A DNA stretch of 23,016 bases from Zelonia costaricensis (GCA_030849075.1 JASAOO010003116.1:1-23016), one strand, 5' to 3'. Shown: positions 1 through 8,500, counted from the first letter of the stretch. Numbers and translations: made by a program. The notes: generated by a model from the sequence alone, not told the origin.

Positions 1-46
1 TGGCGAGACGAAACTGAACCGATCGACGACGTGGCAGGAACGCACG

Positions 47-134
47 CTCAAACACACAACCACAGGGGGGGGGAAGAGGAATCCAGCGAAAAACAGAAGG
101 GGAGAGGAAGAGGGGGAAAGAAAGGAGGGAGGCA
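47..134 (-). promoter_or_regulatory. Pyrimidine tract and probable trans-splice acceptor of a gene beyond the left edge
   Basis: On the minus strand, roughly 134 to 66 is almost wholly C and T. The first good AG after it lies at about 48-47, in a TTTGAG context. In trypanosomatids such tracts direct spliced-leader addition and coupled polyadenylation of the gene upstream. Since no ATG-led gene follows inside the window, the mRNA it serves probably begins coding to the left of base 1. The exact AG is inferred. Confidence 0.5.
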
Positions 135-701
135 GAAATTGGTGGACGCACACACGAGTAGCGAGAGCGGGGGGGTGGGGTGGCTGAGTAGTGGACCAGG
201 GCGGAGGCGTCACACCGGCAGCAGCAAGAGGCGGGATGCGCCGTGTGCGTGTTAGGGGCGGAGGGGGGAGGTATGTCACACAAACACACACGGAAACGGA
301 GTGACGGCGTGGGCGGTGGGTGTGTTGAAATCGCGAAGAGGGGAGAGGCGAGGGGGAAGTGAAGTTGTAAACAAAAAACGAAAAGGGATAGAGAAGCAAG
401 GCATCAATAAGCAAGACACGAGGTGGTTGCTGGAGCGTTGTGCGCGTCGCGCTCTGCTGCTGAAGCATGCCACACTGCACACACGCAGACGCGTAGGTGC
501 ACCCCTCGCGCTCGCAGAGCGCACCTCATGACACGAATGTCGGCAGTTCATTTCGGTCGAACACCATGGGCCAGCACGTGGCGTCGTGGCCGGCTCAAGA
601 ATACGTGTTCCCCTGATGAGCGGCCAGCCATCCACCGCTTGCACGTTTGCAGGACACACACTGCTCTCCGATCGTAGTAATACTGTTTTTTTGTGTTTGT
701 A

Positions 702-719
702 TGTGTGTGTGTGTGTGTG
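702..719. repeat. (TG)n microsatellite
   Basis: An uninterrupted TG run of about nine units in the 3' UTR of the SEC12-like gene. Confidence 0.9.
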
Positions 720-996
720 CGTCTGTCGTGATGGCGACCAAGTCCGAAAACACTGCGTCACTGTCTTTTCCTTTCGTGTGTGTATGTGAGCGGTTTTGAG
801 CTATTTGTTTGTTTCGTGAGTGTGTGTTTGTGGGTTTGTATGGCGCACAAGAGAGGTGTGGGAAAGAGAGCGAGCAAGGGACAGAGCGGGCCATCCGCCA
901 TCCACGCCGCCTTCCTCGCGATGGCCTGCTACGTCACGACAAAGGCCCTCGCCGCGCCAGCCGCTCCATGCCCCTCCTCGAACGCTTCGAAATCTG

Positions 997-3132
997 TCAC
1001 CGCCCCATGCGAATGATGACGCCGGTCAACGCCAGGACGAGTGGGATGAGAAGGAACCACGCGACGCGCATCGAGACAGGCCCGTTGCCGACTTCACTCA
1101 TCAAGAGACCCAGCAGGCCACCGCCAGCAACGCCGCCGCCACCGCGCAGCGGCGGGAATAGGGCCGAAGCGGTGGAGAAGCGGGGCTGCGCGACAGCCTT
1201 GCCTGGTCCCAGCGACGCGCTGGGAACCACGAAAGGCAGCACCGTCAGCGCCACGTTCTGCGCGATATCGGCGCTCACCACGTCGTTCTCGGCCGAGACA
1301 GCCACGCATGACACCGGCTCCTTGTGCAGCGCCGGGAACCGCTTCGCCACGGACTTGCTCGCGGCAGGGCGCACCTGCTCAGCAAACCACTGCGCTGCGT
1401 GTGGAGGCTGGGCGTCGGGGCGGAGCCGAAGCGAGGCGACCCAGCCCTCCACCGTCCCCGCAATCCAGTGCGTCGGAATGGCGAGGCCGAGCGGGTTGGC
1501 CGCCACCCGCGCCGCGTAGTCCGCCGCCGGACCATCGGTGCAGACCGCCAGCGATGTGATGGCGTCACTCAGCACCGGCGCCGGGTCTCCCCGAGCCCAC
1601 CGCACCTGCAGCGACAGCTCCGTCCCACTGCCACCACCGCCTCCACCGGCAGCAACCGCAGGGGCGGCGCCATCCGCCCCCGACACGTCCAGCGTACCGT
1701 GGATCATGTAAGTCTGGTTGGCAGCGGCGTTGTAGGCCACGACGAGAACGCTGCACAGCGCCCCCTGCGTCAGCGCCCCGCCCTTCTGCAGCGACTGCCA
1801 CGTCAGCCGGCGCCGCATGTCGGCCTGCTGCGCCGCATCGATGTCGGCCCACCCAAACAGCCGCACCAGCCGCAGGGAGGACGTCAGCAGCTTGAAGGGC
1901 AGCGGCAGTGCTGCACCTGTCACAGTCAGAGCAGTCGTCATCGCAAGCGCCGCGGTTGGCCCGGGCCCCGGTGCCACCGACTTGACGGGCGCCGTATTGC
2001 CGTCACCGCCACCGGCAGCAGCGCTCGCCCCGGCGGCGGCGGCCCGCTTGTGCGCCCGCGCGCTTGTGTAGCTGCGGCGCAGCCGCAGCGTGCTCAGCAC
2101 CAGCGTCTTGTCCAGCAGCAGCGCCGCCACGACGAGGTGCTCGTGTAGGCGTGCCTTGCACGGCTGCTGCTGCGGCGACGCGGGTGTCGTGCCGTGCGTC
2201 GCCTCCGCCTGCACCAGGCAGACGCGGTTGACGCTCAAGTCGTTGATCCGGGCGGGCAGTGACCAGGCGGCGACGGGCCGGGCCTTGGTGCGCACCTGCG
2301 GCACCCGCCGCTGCAGCGTCGCGCCACGCTCCACCTGCGCCGCGTACGTCGCCGCGTACGCCTCTCCGTCTTCGTCTTCGAAGGTGTCCGGTACGAGGTC
2401 GGTCAGGGTATAGGCCACAACGCCGTTGTCATCGTGAGAGACGAGCAGCAAGTTCTGTGCCAAGGCGATGGGTTTCTTGTCAGGGTTCTTGACGTCATGG
2501 GGAACCTCGATGCGCGCCAGTTGCCGGAGATGGCGGCGCGCGTCTGTGGTGGCGGCGGCAGGTGATGACGACGTGCAGCCGACGTCCGTCGGTTCTGCGC
2601 CGCGGTACACGCCCACGAGGGAGAAGGAGGTGATGCTGCTCAGGGCAACCAGGCCCACCAACCCTTCTAGCACACGCCGCTGCCCCGCGGACCAGTCCAG
2701 CGCCGCGGGGTCTGTCGACGACGACGACGAGGGGGGCTGCAAAGATGGAGTCGCCCCGCCGCTGGTCCCGCTACCGGGCAGCTCCAGGGGAAGAAAGGTC
2801 GAGGTGCACCACGGGATGTCGTCAGGGCCGAAGTCGACCGCCGCCGCGAACGCCCACACCGGCGTTGACGCCGCCGGCGAGGGTGCCGCTGCCGCAGCAG
2901 CATCAGCCTTCGGCAGCGACTGCACGCGGAGCAGCAGGGCGATGTTTGGCATGCCAAAGCGGCGCCCGCCGCCGCCGGCCCCGATGAGTACGTGGTGGGC
3001 GTCGATAAATGTGGAGGTGTAGATAGGCGAGGGCAGCTGCAACACATTCTCGGCACGGCCCAGGGCCACCACCTCCGCCGCCTGCAGCACCGTCCGCATG
3101 GGCAGCGTGGCGGGCTCACTCTTGTCCGCCAT
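997..3132 (-). CDS. SEC12: SEC12/PREB-type Sar1 guanine nucleotide exchange factor, ER membrane
   Basis: A 711-residue protein. SEC12 proteins sit in the ER membrane and load GTP on Sar1 to start COPII coat assembly. Residues 51-63 read GAGGGGRRFGMPN, matching the glycine loop (AGGGG, then G.xN) of the first propeller blade in yeast Sec12 and animal PREB. Residues 603-635 look like the last WD blade (HKEPVSCVAVS, then a SADIAQN stretch). Residues 690-707 form one hydrophobic segment followed by only RMGR, so the propeller faces the cytosol and the lumenal tail is nearly absent. Ala-, Gly- and Ser-rich inserts near 78-92, 120-142, 364-395 and 490-503 help make it longer than yeast Sec12 (about 470). 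The ATG at 3132 is the first after the acceptor near 3199; the frame continues upstream only as a non-homologous extension. Assignment rests on motif and architecture. Confidence 0.75.
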   Translation of the reverse strand: MADKSEPATLPMRTVLQAAEVVALGRAENVLQLPSPIYTSTFIDAHHVLIGAGGGGRRFGMPNIALLLRVQSLPKADAAAAAAPSPAASTPVWAFAAAVDFGPDDIPWCTSTFLPLELPGSGTSGGATPSLQPPSSSSSTDPAALDWSAGQRRVLEGLVGLVALSSITSFSLVGVYRGAEPTDVGCTSSSPAAATTDARRHLRQLARIEVPHDVKNPDKKPIALAQNLLLVSHDDNGVVAYTLTDLVPDTFEDEDGEAYAATYAAQVERGATLQRRVPQVRTKARPVAAWSLPARINDLSVNRVCLVQAEATHGTTPASPQQQPCKARLHEHLVVAALLLDKTLVLSTLRLRRSYTSARAHKRAAAAGASAAAGGGDGNTAPVKSVAPGPGPTAALAMTTALTVTGAALPLPFKLLTSSLRLVRLFGWADIDAAQQADMRRRLTWQSLQKGGALTQGALCSVLVVAYNAAANQTYMIHGTLDVSGADGAAPAVAAGGGGGGSGTELSLQVRWARGDPAPVLSDAITSLAVCTDGPAADYAARVAANPLGLAIPTHWIAGTVEGWVASLRLRPDAQPPHAAQWFAEQVRPAASKSVAKRFPALHKEPVSCVAVSAENDVVSADIAQNVALTVLPFVVPSASLGPGKAVAQPRFSTASALFPPLRGGGGVAGGGLLGLLMSEVGNGPVSMRVAWFLLIPLVLALTGVIIRMGR

Positions 3133-3588
3133 GGGTTTAATGCGGGGCTTCGGACACAGCCAAACACAACCACGACAAACCACACCCACAACGGGAGTCT
3201 GCGCACGGCGCAAACAGAAAAACAAAAGCCTGTGGCGTTTGCTTCGAGGGGAGGCTCGATCGCAACGCCGACAGAGGCACGCCGAGGGGCGAGCGCGCGG
3301 GTACAACAGAAGTGCTCAATTTGGTGCCCTCAGGGGTGAACACTGCGGCGGCGGTGAGGCGGTTTGGTGACGCAAGACGAGGTGCAGCCAGCGACGGAGG
3401 TGTTTCCGCGATGCGTTGGCGGAGGGGGGAGGAGGGGCTGGAAGAGCCTCAGCGAGCCCGCTCAAGACTCGGTGAGCTCGGCGATGGCGTCGGCCAGCAC
3501 GCGCTGAAAGGGGACGAGACCCGTAATGCGTGGGCGTCGTTGCTTGTCTCCGAATTACACACACACACACACACGCATGCACTCCGCG
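3133..3588. other. Intergenic: SEC12-like 5' UTR and 3' UTR of the small upstream ORF
   Basis: Apart from the acceptor near 3199 and a CA repeat at about 3557-3574 (TG on the minus strand), I see no gene here. The open frames on either strand have low-complexity or arginine-rich translations typical of shadows in GC-rich DNA. Confidence 0.6.
3199..3230 (-). promoter_or_regulatory. Probable trans-splice acceptor of the SEC12-like gene
   Basis: The minus strand reads a T-rich tract (TTTTGTTTTTCTGTTTG) and then GTGCGCAG, with the AG at 3200-3199. This gives a 5' UTR of about 66 bases whose first ATG is the SEC12-like start. Confidence 0.5.
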
Positions 3589-3759
3589 TCAGTTTGGATG
3601 GTGGGCCAGGTGGTACTGCAGGAGGGTGCCTCTGCGCCGGTCGGATGGGTACTGCACGATGCGTTCCAGCCACGGGAGCCGTGCAACACGGAATACGAGA
3701 CCCCAGAGGGCGAAGACGCGCGCCACGGCGAAGGAAGACGGTGGGGAGAAGAGAACCAT
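3589..3759 (-). CDS. Possible small membrane-protein gene (56 codons; 75 if started at 3816)
   Basis: I do not recognise this protein. From the ATG at 3759 it has 56 residues. Residues about 9-26 form one hydrophobic segment (core AVARVFALWGLVFRVA), followed by a basic, tyrosine- and histidine-bearing tail ending LAHHPN. By hand count, about 42 of 55 codons after the ATG end in G or C, like neighbouring genes; the 18 codons between an in-frame ATG at 3816 and this one reach only about 10 of 18, so I prefer 3759. A T9 tract and CAG acceptor lie just upstream at 3851-3832, placing the ORF on its own mRNA between two larger genes. The first ATG after that acceptor (3823) opens only a five-codon uORF that ends before 3759. 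Size and shape recall small accessory subunits of inner-mitochondrial complexes, but that is only analogy. Confidence 0.5.
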   Translation of the reverse strand: MVLFSPPSSFAVARVFALWGLVFRVARLPWLERIVQYPSDRRRGTLLQYHLAHHPN

Positions 3760-3805
3760 GAGCAAATGGAAGGAAGCCAACACAGCAACGAATTCGAATG
3801 TGTGC

Positions 3806-3823
3806 TCACGACGCATGATTCAT
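3806..3823 (-). other. Five-codon upstream ORF (MNHAS) before the small ORF
   Basis: The first ATG after the predicted acceptor at 3832 is at 3823 and runs five codons to a TGA. It overlaps the 3816 ATG in another frame and ends 46 bases before the 3759 ATG. If the acceptor is right, ribosomes would have to reinitiate or leak past it, which could dampen translation of the small ORF. Confidence 0.35.
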
Positions 3824-3831
3824 CTTGGCCT

Positions 3832-3851
3832 CTGCAGCCCGTAAAAAAAAA
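3832..3851 (-). promoter_or_regulatory. Probable trans-splice acceptor of the small ORF
   Basis: Minus strand: a run of nine T (3851-3843), then ACGGGCTGCAG, with the AG at 3833-3832. It lies 465 bases below the stop of the next upstream gene, a fitting place for polyadenylation of that gene and spliced-leader addition to a separate mRNA. Confidence 0.5.
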
Positions 3852-4297
3852 CCGCAGCGAGGCGGAGCTGGACCGCAACCCGCCTGGACCACCGCCCTCG
3901 CACCACCTCCGATGAGGAGTGGGCGCACCTCGCTGAGTTCCTCTTGTTTCTTCTTTGTGTGGGCGTGTTTGCTTCGAGGAAAGGCCGTACGAGGACCCCA
4001 GTATGTGTGAGAACAGCAACGGGAGAGTCCCTCAGCCACGCGCCGGGGTTGGAAGAGGGCGGCGGGAGGGGGGCACTGAGTCACTGCCATCATCACCTCC
4101 CACCCCCCCACTCCAGCCCACCTGGTAAAAGAAACAACAACAACGCCAGCACGCAAGAACGACAAGGCCAACCACGCCCGCACTTTGGCGGGGGAAGCGC
4201 AATTTGCGCTACTGGCTGGAGGGGGGGGGGCGGTGGCGAGCTGTCCTACAGAGCAGCACACAAGAAAGGGGGCGGTCTCGCTACCCCAACTTCGCCG
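3852..4297. other. Intergenic: 3' UTR of the small basic protein gene
   Basis: No ATG-led frame with coding-like composition. The minus frame from 4261 starts at GTG. A run of ten G lies near 4221-4230. I see nothing else specific. Confidence 0.6.
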
Positions 4298-4876
4298 CTA
4301 GTTCACCCGCCAGCGGTAGTTGAAGCGGTCGTTGTGGATCTGCTTCATGGTGGCGACGTGCTTCGGCACAAGCTGGACGCTCGGCAGTGTCTGCACGCGG
4401 CGGCGCAGCGCGGCGTAGGCACGCTCCCGGCCGGCGTCCCCCGTGCGAGGCGGCAGGTCGCCCAGCGCGACGTTGACGGAGGCCTGCCCATACTGCGAGA
4501 CGAGCTGGGCCTGCTCCTCCAGCACTTTCATCGTCTTGAACTGCATGAAGGCGATGAAGGACTTCTGCAGCCGGCGGTGCCAGCGACGGCGCAGCATCTC
4601 GCCCTCACGCAGCTTGCACTCCGTCGAGTTCGACTTCTGTTGATACGACCGGAAGAGCTGGAAGTGGCGGAGGCGGGAGCGGTGCACGTACGCCATCATG
4701 CGCCGGTCCACCATCGTCACCGGGACGCTGGAGGGAACCTCCTCCACCATCGCGGTGCGGCCGTAGAAGTGGCTCAGCCCGCCGCGGGCGCCCTTCCACT
4801 TGCTGAACCGCATGGTGCCCATGGACTTGCGGTGGTACATCATGTACCCGCCCAGCAGGCGGGCCGTGACCTGCAT
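4298..4876 (-). CDS. Conserved-looking small basic protein, possibly mitochondrial
   Basis: A 192-residue protein I cannot assign to a family. It is strongly basic and rich in Arg, Met, Tyr and aromatic residues. Residues 1-35 (start MQVTARLLGGYMMYHRK) lack acidic residues and could be a mitochondrial targeting sequence. The middle holds a very basic helix-like stretch around 90-105 (LREGEMLRRRWHRRLQKS), and the end reads NDRFNYRWRVN. This composition is common in kinetoplastid mitochondrial ribosomal proteins, so an RNA-bound mitochondrial role is a fair guess, no more. The ATG at 4876 is the first after the predicted acceptor near 4966. Upstream in frame lies only proline/serine-rich sequence from the pyrimidine tract. 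Confidence 0.75.
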   Translation of the reverse strand: MQVTARLLGGYMMYHRKSMGTMRFSKWKGARGGLSHFYGRTAMVEEVPSSVPVTMVDRRMMAYVHRSRLRHFQLFRSYQQKSNSTECKLREGEMLRRRWHRRLQKSFIAFMQFKTMKVLEEQAQLVSQYGQASVNVALGDLPPRTGDAGRERAYAALRRRVQTLPSVQLVPKHVATMKQIHNDRFNYRWRVN

Positions 4877-5441
4877 CGCTGCCGGCGCGGGGGGGGGGGA
4901 CGAGAGGGGGGGGGGAGAGAAGAAGTGCGACCTGTGACTCGCGCCGATAGCTCGGTATGAGCGAGCTGTATGTGGCGGCGGTGAGGGGAGGAGGGGGAGT
5001 GGGTCACGAGGGGAGGAGCCGAGAGCGATGTGAAGCAACAAAGGAACGAAATGCAGCAGTCGAGCGTTTGAGTTTCATAAAAGGCTTTTTGCTTTGAGGA
5101 GTGGGCGTGAGCCGCTGTCCACTCTTTGAGGAGCTCACACCGACACACACCGACACACAAACTAGCGGGGCTAGCGCGGTGGATGACGGAACGCGCGCGT
5201 CCTACATCGGGCTTTGCTTTTTTTTTTTGTGTGTGTGTGTGCCTCTGCTTGTTTCGCTTCATCGCGGAGCGCCTCACTTCTTTTTTTTCGGCTTTTAACT
5301 CCACTGACGCGTTTCGCGTCGTCTGCTGTCACGGTGAGCTGAGCCGCGGCCGATAGGAGGGCTGCTTGCGCACGGTTGCCGGCACAAGCACGCCTCGCTT
5401 TTGCTCTTTGCTTAAAGCGCCCCTCAACGCGGCGGACGCGG
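4877..5441. other. Intergenic: 5' UTR of the basic protein gene and 3' UTR of the 777-residue protein gene
   Basis: Holds two G-runs just upstream of the 4876 start (C-runs on the minus strand), a T10 run at about 5218-5228 followed by a short TG repeat, and another T-run near 5281-5288. No coding-like ORF seen. Confidence 0.6.
4966..5022 (-). promoter_or_regulatory. Probable trans-splice acceptor of the small basic protein gene
   Basis: The minus strand reads GGCTCCTCCCCTCGTGACCC and more C/T-rich sequence, ending at ACATACAG with the AG at 4967-4966. The resulting 5' UTR of about 89 bases has no ATG before 4876. A second, closer CAG at 4880-4879 follows another C-rich tract but would leave a 2-base UTR. 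Confidence 0.45.
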
Positions 5442-7775
5442 TCACGTGCGCCACAGCTCCAGCAAGGCGTTCACGCAGTACGCCGGCACCCTCGCGGCGC
5501 GCAGGGCGGCGGTGTCGGTGTGGGCGTCCATGGCGATCGCCGTCTCGGGCAGGAGGCCCTCCGTCAGCAGCGTGCCACCCCCATCCGTCGCCCACTCCTC
5601 CTCCGTCTCCAGCACTACCATAAACGCGAGGCCGTAGTAGTGCGCATTCGGCGCCCACCGGTTCCAGCTGCCCTGCTCCACCCACTGCACGTGACTGAAG
5701 GGCAACAACGGGGTCGGTGTAGTCGAGACGCCAACGCTGCGCTGCTGCTGCTGCTGCAGGCGCGCCGCGTCCACGGTGCGCAGCACGTAGTGCTGCAGCG
5801 GGTCGACCGGGCCGTGAGAGCTGCGCCTAGCCCGCATTGCGTTGACGCTCCCCTCCTCAGCCTTGTCGTCCATGAAGGCAGTGTCGGAGTCTGCCAGGTC
5901 GCTTCTGCCACCGCTGCCCGCATCCGGCCCATCCACATCCACGTCCCCGCGCGGCTCCGCCTTGAAGCCCGGCTCGTCCTTCTTGATGCGCTGCTGCCAT
6001 GCCCCGCCGGCGTGGGCCAGGTGCTGGTGCAGGAGCGTCACGACCTCATCCGCCTCCCCCACGACGAGGCAGAAGGCGCCGTGCGTGCGCTGCAGCGTCA
6101 CGAGCTCCTCCTGCACCAGCTGCGCCTGCATCGGGTCTGGCTGGCTGTACAGCTCGGGGTCAAGCCCGTCTGGGGTAAGAAAAAACTGGTCGGGGTACAG
6201 GCCCTGCGCGCGCTGCAGCGCCGCCGCACGCAGCCACCCCTCCACCGACGCGGACGCGCTGTCGTGCGTGGCGGTTGCGTGCGGGGACGGGCCGGCTCCA
6301 CTTGCGCTGCCGCCGCTCGTGCTGCCACGCGGGAGTTGCTGCTGGTGCGCGTCGGCGTGGATGAGCACGTGCTGGCCGGCCATGGCGCGAATGGACCGCA
6401 GGAAGCGCGGCAGCCCGTAAAACTGTGCCTCCTTCAGCAGCCGTCGCAGCACCCGCACGCGCGAGGCGTGCTGGACGAGGTAGAGGCCGTCCGTGCAGCG
6501 CCACGTCGCCATCGCCGCCATCGGCCCCCACGCGTCGGGGTCCACGGCTGTCACTCGGCGCAGCTCCGCAGCGAAGTGCTGCAGCAGCGCTTCCTCCTGC
6601 GGGTGGCGAGCCGTGATACCAACAAAGGGCAGCACCGCGTCCAGCACAGCGGGGTTGCCGAGGAAGCCCGAGAGCGTCTCGGCCACCGCGGCGGCGGCGC
6701 TCGGTCCGTCCCTCAGCGTTGGCTGCTGAAAGGCCTGACGCGCGCGGCCCAGCGCGTGGCACGCGGCGGGGTCGTGTGAGAAGAGCGCCCGGCGCAGCTC
6801 CGCCACCGTGGCCGCCGTGCGCAGGCGCGGCAGCAGCCCGGCGTAGGCGGCCTGCAGCTGACGCAGGCGCCGCAGCGCCCCGAGCCGCCGCTCCACATCG
6901 GCGAGCAGCACCGGCGACGGCACGAGCTCGACGGCGCCGTCCTGCAAACGCCACCTCAGCGGCGCGGGTGGGGGGGCGCACGGTGGGGCACCAACGCCCT
7001 CCTCGCCGCTGCCGCTTGTCCCTCGCGCGCCACTCGGCGACGATGCGCGACCCACCGTTGGCGTGTTCACCAGAGAAGGGGGCACCTTCAGCAGCGGGGG
7101 CAGTGACAGCGGGACGGCGGCCTCGCACACCCGCGCCAGCGCCACCGCCGCCGCGTAGTGCGGCGCGCGTACCCAACACATCGTCCCGGGCGACGGCGAG
7201 CCGGCGGCCGCGCTCGTGTCGGCCGGGGTGCAGATCAGCGCCGCGGCGTTGCGGAGCGAGAGCACCGCCGTCTGCAGCCGGTCGTCGCTGCAGCGGAAGA
7301 CGTCGTCCTGCGTCAACGAGTAGGTCGCGCTGCTTGCGCTGGTGCTGCCCGCTGGGGCAGTAGCCACGACGGTGTGCGTGACACCGCAGTTGGCGAGTGC
7401 GGCGGTGCGGTTCACGTCGCCACACGCGCGGCGCCAGAAGGCGAGCACCTCCGCCTCCGCCGACGCCGCGGGAGGGGCGCTCGATGGCTTTGGGGGCCGT
7501 GTGGCTGGCGTACGGCAGAGCAACATGACGTCCTCCTCCTCCTCGGCTTGTCGCTGATGTGGCGGCCCTTGTGCAGCTATTGCGGCACCGCTGACGGGGC
7601 GCGTTGCGGCGCTCGACGCGGTGGTGCCTCGCCGGCCTCGTGTGCTGCTTTGAACAAACGCCGCGAGCGAGTTGCCGGGGAGAGCAGGCGCGGCGCGGCC
7701 CGCGCTCTTGACAGGCGGAGCTGCGGTTCGCTTAGCCGCAGCGCCGCCGCCCCGCCCACCGCGGCGGCCTCGCAT
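5442..7775 (-). CDS. Uncharacterised 777-residue protein with poly-Q tract
   Basis: I do not recognise a domain. Residues 1-20 are Arg/Gly-rich (RGRRGGRGGG) and could bind RNA or act as a nuclear signal. Residues about 20-105 are Ala/Pro/Ser-rich and probably disordered. A more ordered, Leu/Ala-rich part follows (about 105-480) with segments such as LGALRRLRQLQAAYAGLLPR that look helical. A second disordered, acidic part runs to about 670 and includes a five-glutamine tract from a CAG run at about 5738-5758. The last 100 residues, with aromatic-rich WNRWAPNAHYYGLAFMVVLE and end LLELWRT, look folded and are the best region for a remote-homology search. No membrane segment is evident. The ATG at 7775 is the first after the acceptor near 7975; an ATG at 7526 (codon 84) is an alternative. 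Confidence 0.8.
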   Translation of the reverse strand: MRGRRGGRGGGAAAKRTAAPPVKSAGRAAPALPGNSLAAFVQSSTRGRRGTTASSAATRPVSGAAIAAQGPPHQRQAEEEEDVMLLCRTPATRPPKPSSAPPAASAEAEVLAFWRRACGDVNRTAALANCGVTHTVVATAPAGSTSASSATYSLTQDDVFRCSDDRLQTAVLSLRNAAALICTPADTSAAAGSPSPGTMCWVRAPHYAAAVALARVCEAAVPLSLPPLLKVPPSLVNTPTVGRASSPSGARGTSGSGEEGVGAPPCAPPPAPLRWRLQDGAVELVPSPVLLADVERRLGALRRLRQLQAAYAGLLPRLRTAATVAELRRALFSHDPAACHALGRARQAFQQPTLRDGPSAAAAVAETLSGFLGNPAVLDAVLPFVGITARHPQEEALLQHFAAELRRVTAVDPDAWGPMAAMATWRCTDGLYLVQHASRVRVLRRLLKEAQFYGLPRFLRSIRAMAGQHVLIHADAHQQQLPRGSTSGGSASGAGPSPHATATHDSASASVEGWLRAAALQRAQGLYPDQFFLTPDGLDPELYSQPDPMQAQLVQEELVTLQRTHGAFCLVVGEADEVVTLLHQHLAHAGGAWQQRIKKDEPGFKAEPRGDVDVDGPDAGSGGRSDLADSDTAFMDDKAEEGSVNAMRARRSSHGPVDPLQHYVLRTVDAARLQQQQQRSVGVSTTPTPLLPFSHVQWVEQGSWNRWAPNAHYYGLAFMVVLETEEEWATDGGGTLLTEGLLPETAIAMDAHTDTAALRAARVPAYCVNALLELWRT
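5738..5758. repeat. Short CTG/CAG trinucleotide run inside a coding region
   Basis: On the minus strand CAG repeats encode five consecutive glutamines in the 777-residue protein, flanked by Leu and Arg. Confidence 0.85.
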
Positions 7776-7974
7776 GCTGCCGCTCTATGGAGAACGAGGT
7801 CGAGGATAAGACGTGCGAGATGGGGGGGGGGGTGGCGGTGGCGGAAGCAGAAGCGGAGATCTCTATGTAGTGCAGAAGGTGGTTGGTGACACCGGGGAGG
7901 GAGGAAGGGCGATGAGCGCACAGCGCGGCGCCGCCTTGCCAGGTGTGACACAGGGCGTGGAGGCAAGGCTCGGG

Positions 7975-8024
7975 CTGATGCAGCGGGAGGGGGGAGCGTA
8001 GAAGGGGAACAGGAGAAGCGAGAC
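7975..8024 (-). promoter_or_regulatory. Probable trans-splice acceptor of the 777-residue protein gene
   Basis: Minus strand: a C/T-rich stretch (CGCTTCTCCTGTTCCCCTTC, then CTCCCCCCTCCC) leading to GCATCAG with the AG at 7976-7975. The 199-base UTR contains no ATG before 7775. Confidence 0.5.
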
Positions 8025-8258
8025 GTGAGAGGGGCATGCACACGGGAAAAGCGGCCGAGCTGGCCATGGACACTGTGGGCATCTGAGACGTACGGAGGTG
8101 GGCTGGACACGGTGTCCGACAGCCTTCATTTTTTTTTTACTGATACCCCGCTGGCAGGCCAGCGTCCCGCTTCTCCTGCGGGCACGTAACAGGTGCATCC
8201 GTGGTGGAGAGTGGCGTCAGCGCGCACTTGGCGTCTCTTCGCAGTTTCGCCTGAGCGC

Positions 8259-8261
<3 letters not shown>

Positions 8262-8295
<34 letters not shown>
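8262..8295. repeat. (TG)17 microsatellite
   Basis: The longest pure dinucleotide run in the window, 34 bases, lying between the TBC gene and the 777-residue protein gene. Confidence 0.95.
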
Positions 8296-8296
<1 letters not shown>

Positions 8297-8463
8297 ATCT
8301 CAGGTCGATCTCTTCTAAGGGAGGGCTCGCAGAGCTGTTGCCTCGGCGCGGTGCTTGTCCGTCCACGTGTGCTTCTCTTCAGGTGTCAAGCGGGGCTACT
8401 GCGGCGAGGCGGCGGGTGAAGCAACGGAACGCGTGCGTGTGCGTGTGTGTGTGTCTAAATTAT

Positions 8464-8500
8464 CTACACGAGAAGAAGAAGGGCAAGCGAAAAAAAAAGG
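8464..8500 (-). promoter_or_regulatory. Acceptor-like site without an assigned ORF
   Basis: Minus strand: T9, then CGCTTGCCCTTCTTCTTCTC and GTGTAG, AG at 8465-8464. It is as good as the acceptors of real genes, but no coding-like ORF follows before 7976. It may be an alternative acceptor giving a long 5' UTR, or unused. Confidence 0.35.

Larger units (their letters stand above)
1..996. other. Intergenic: 3' UTR of the SEC12-like gene and acceptor region of an off-window gene
   Basis: No open frame here begins at ATG and looks coding. The stretch should hold the 3' UTR of the SEC12-like gene, which is transcribed leftwards. It contains a TG repeat at 702-719. Its left part holds a long purine run, which is a pyrimidine tract on the minus strand. 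The minus-strand frame at 761-276 begins at GTG and encodes low-complexity THTHT sequence from the repeat, so it was left out. Confidence 0.7.

Noticed and set aside
5376..6779. Plus-strand open frame of 467 codons
   Set aside because: Antisense to the 777-residue protein gene, Arg/His/Leu-rich, against the direction of the array; a GC-driven shadow.
6160..7425. Minus-strand 421-codon frame inside the 777-residue gene
   Set aside because: Out of frame with the longer gene, Arg/Gly/Ala-rich and without any domain-like pattern.
7732..8198. Minus-strand ATG frames of 116 and 111 codons overlapping the start of the 777-residue gene or its leader
   Set aside because: Pro/Ser/Cys-rich translations, one overlaps the downstream CDS out of frame, and both start above the better acceptor at 7975.
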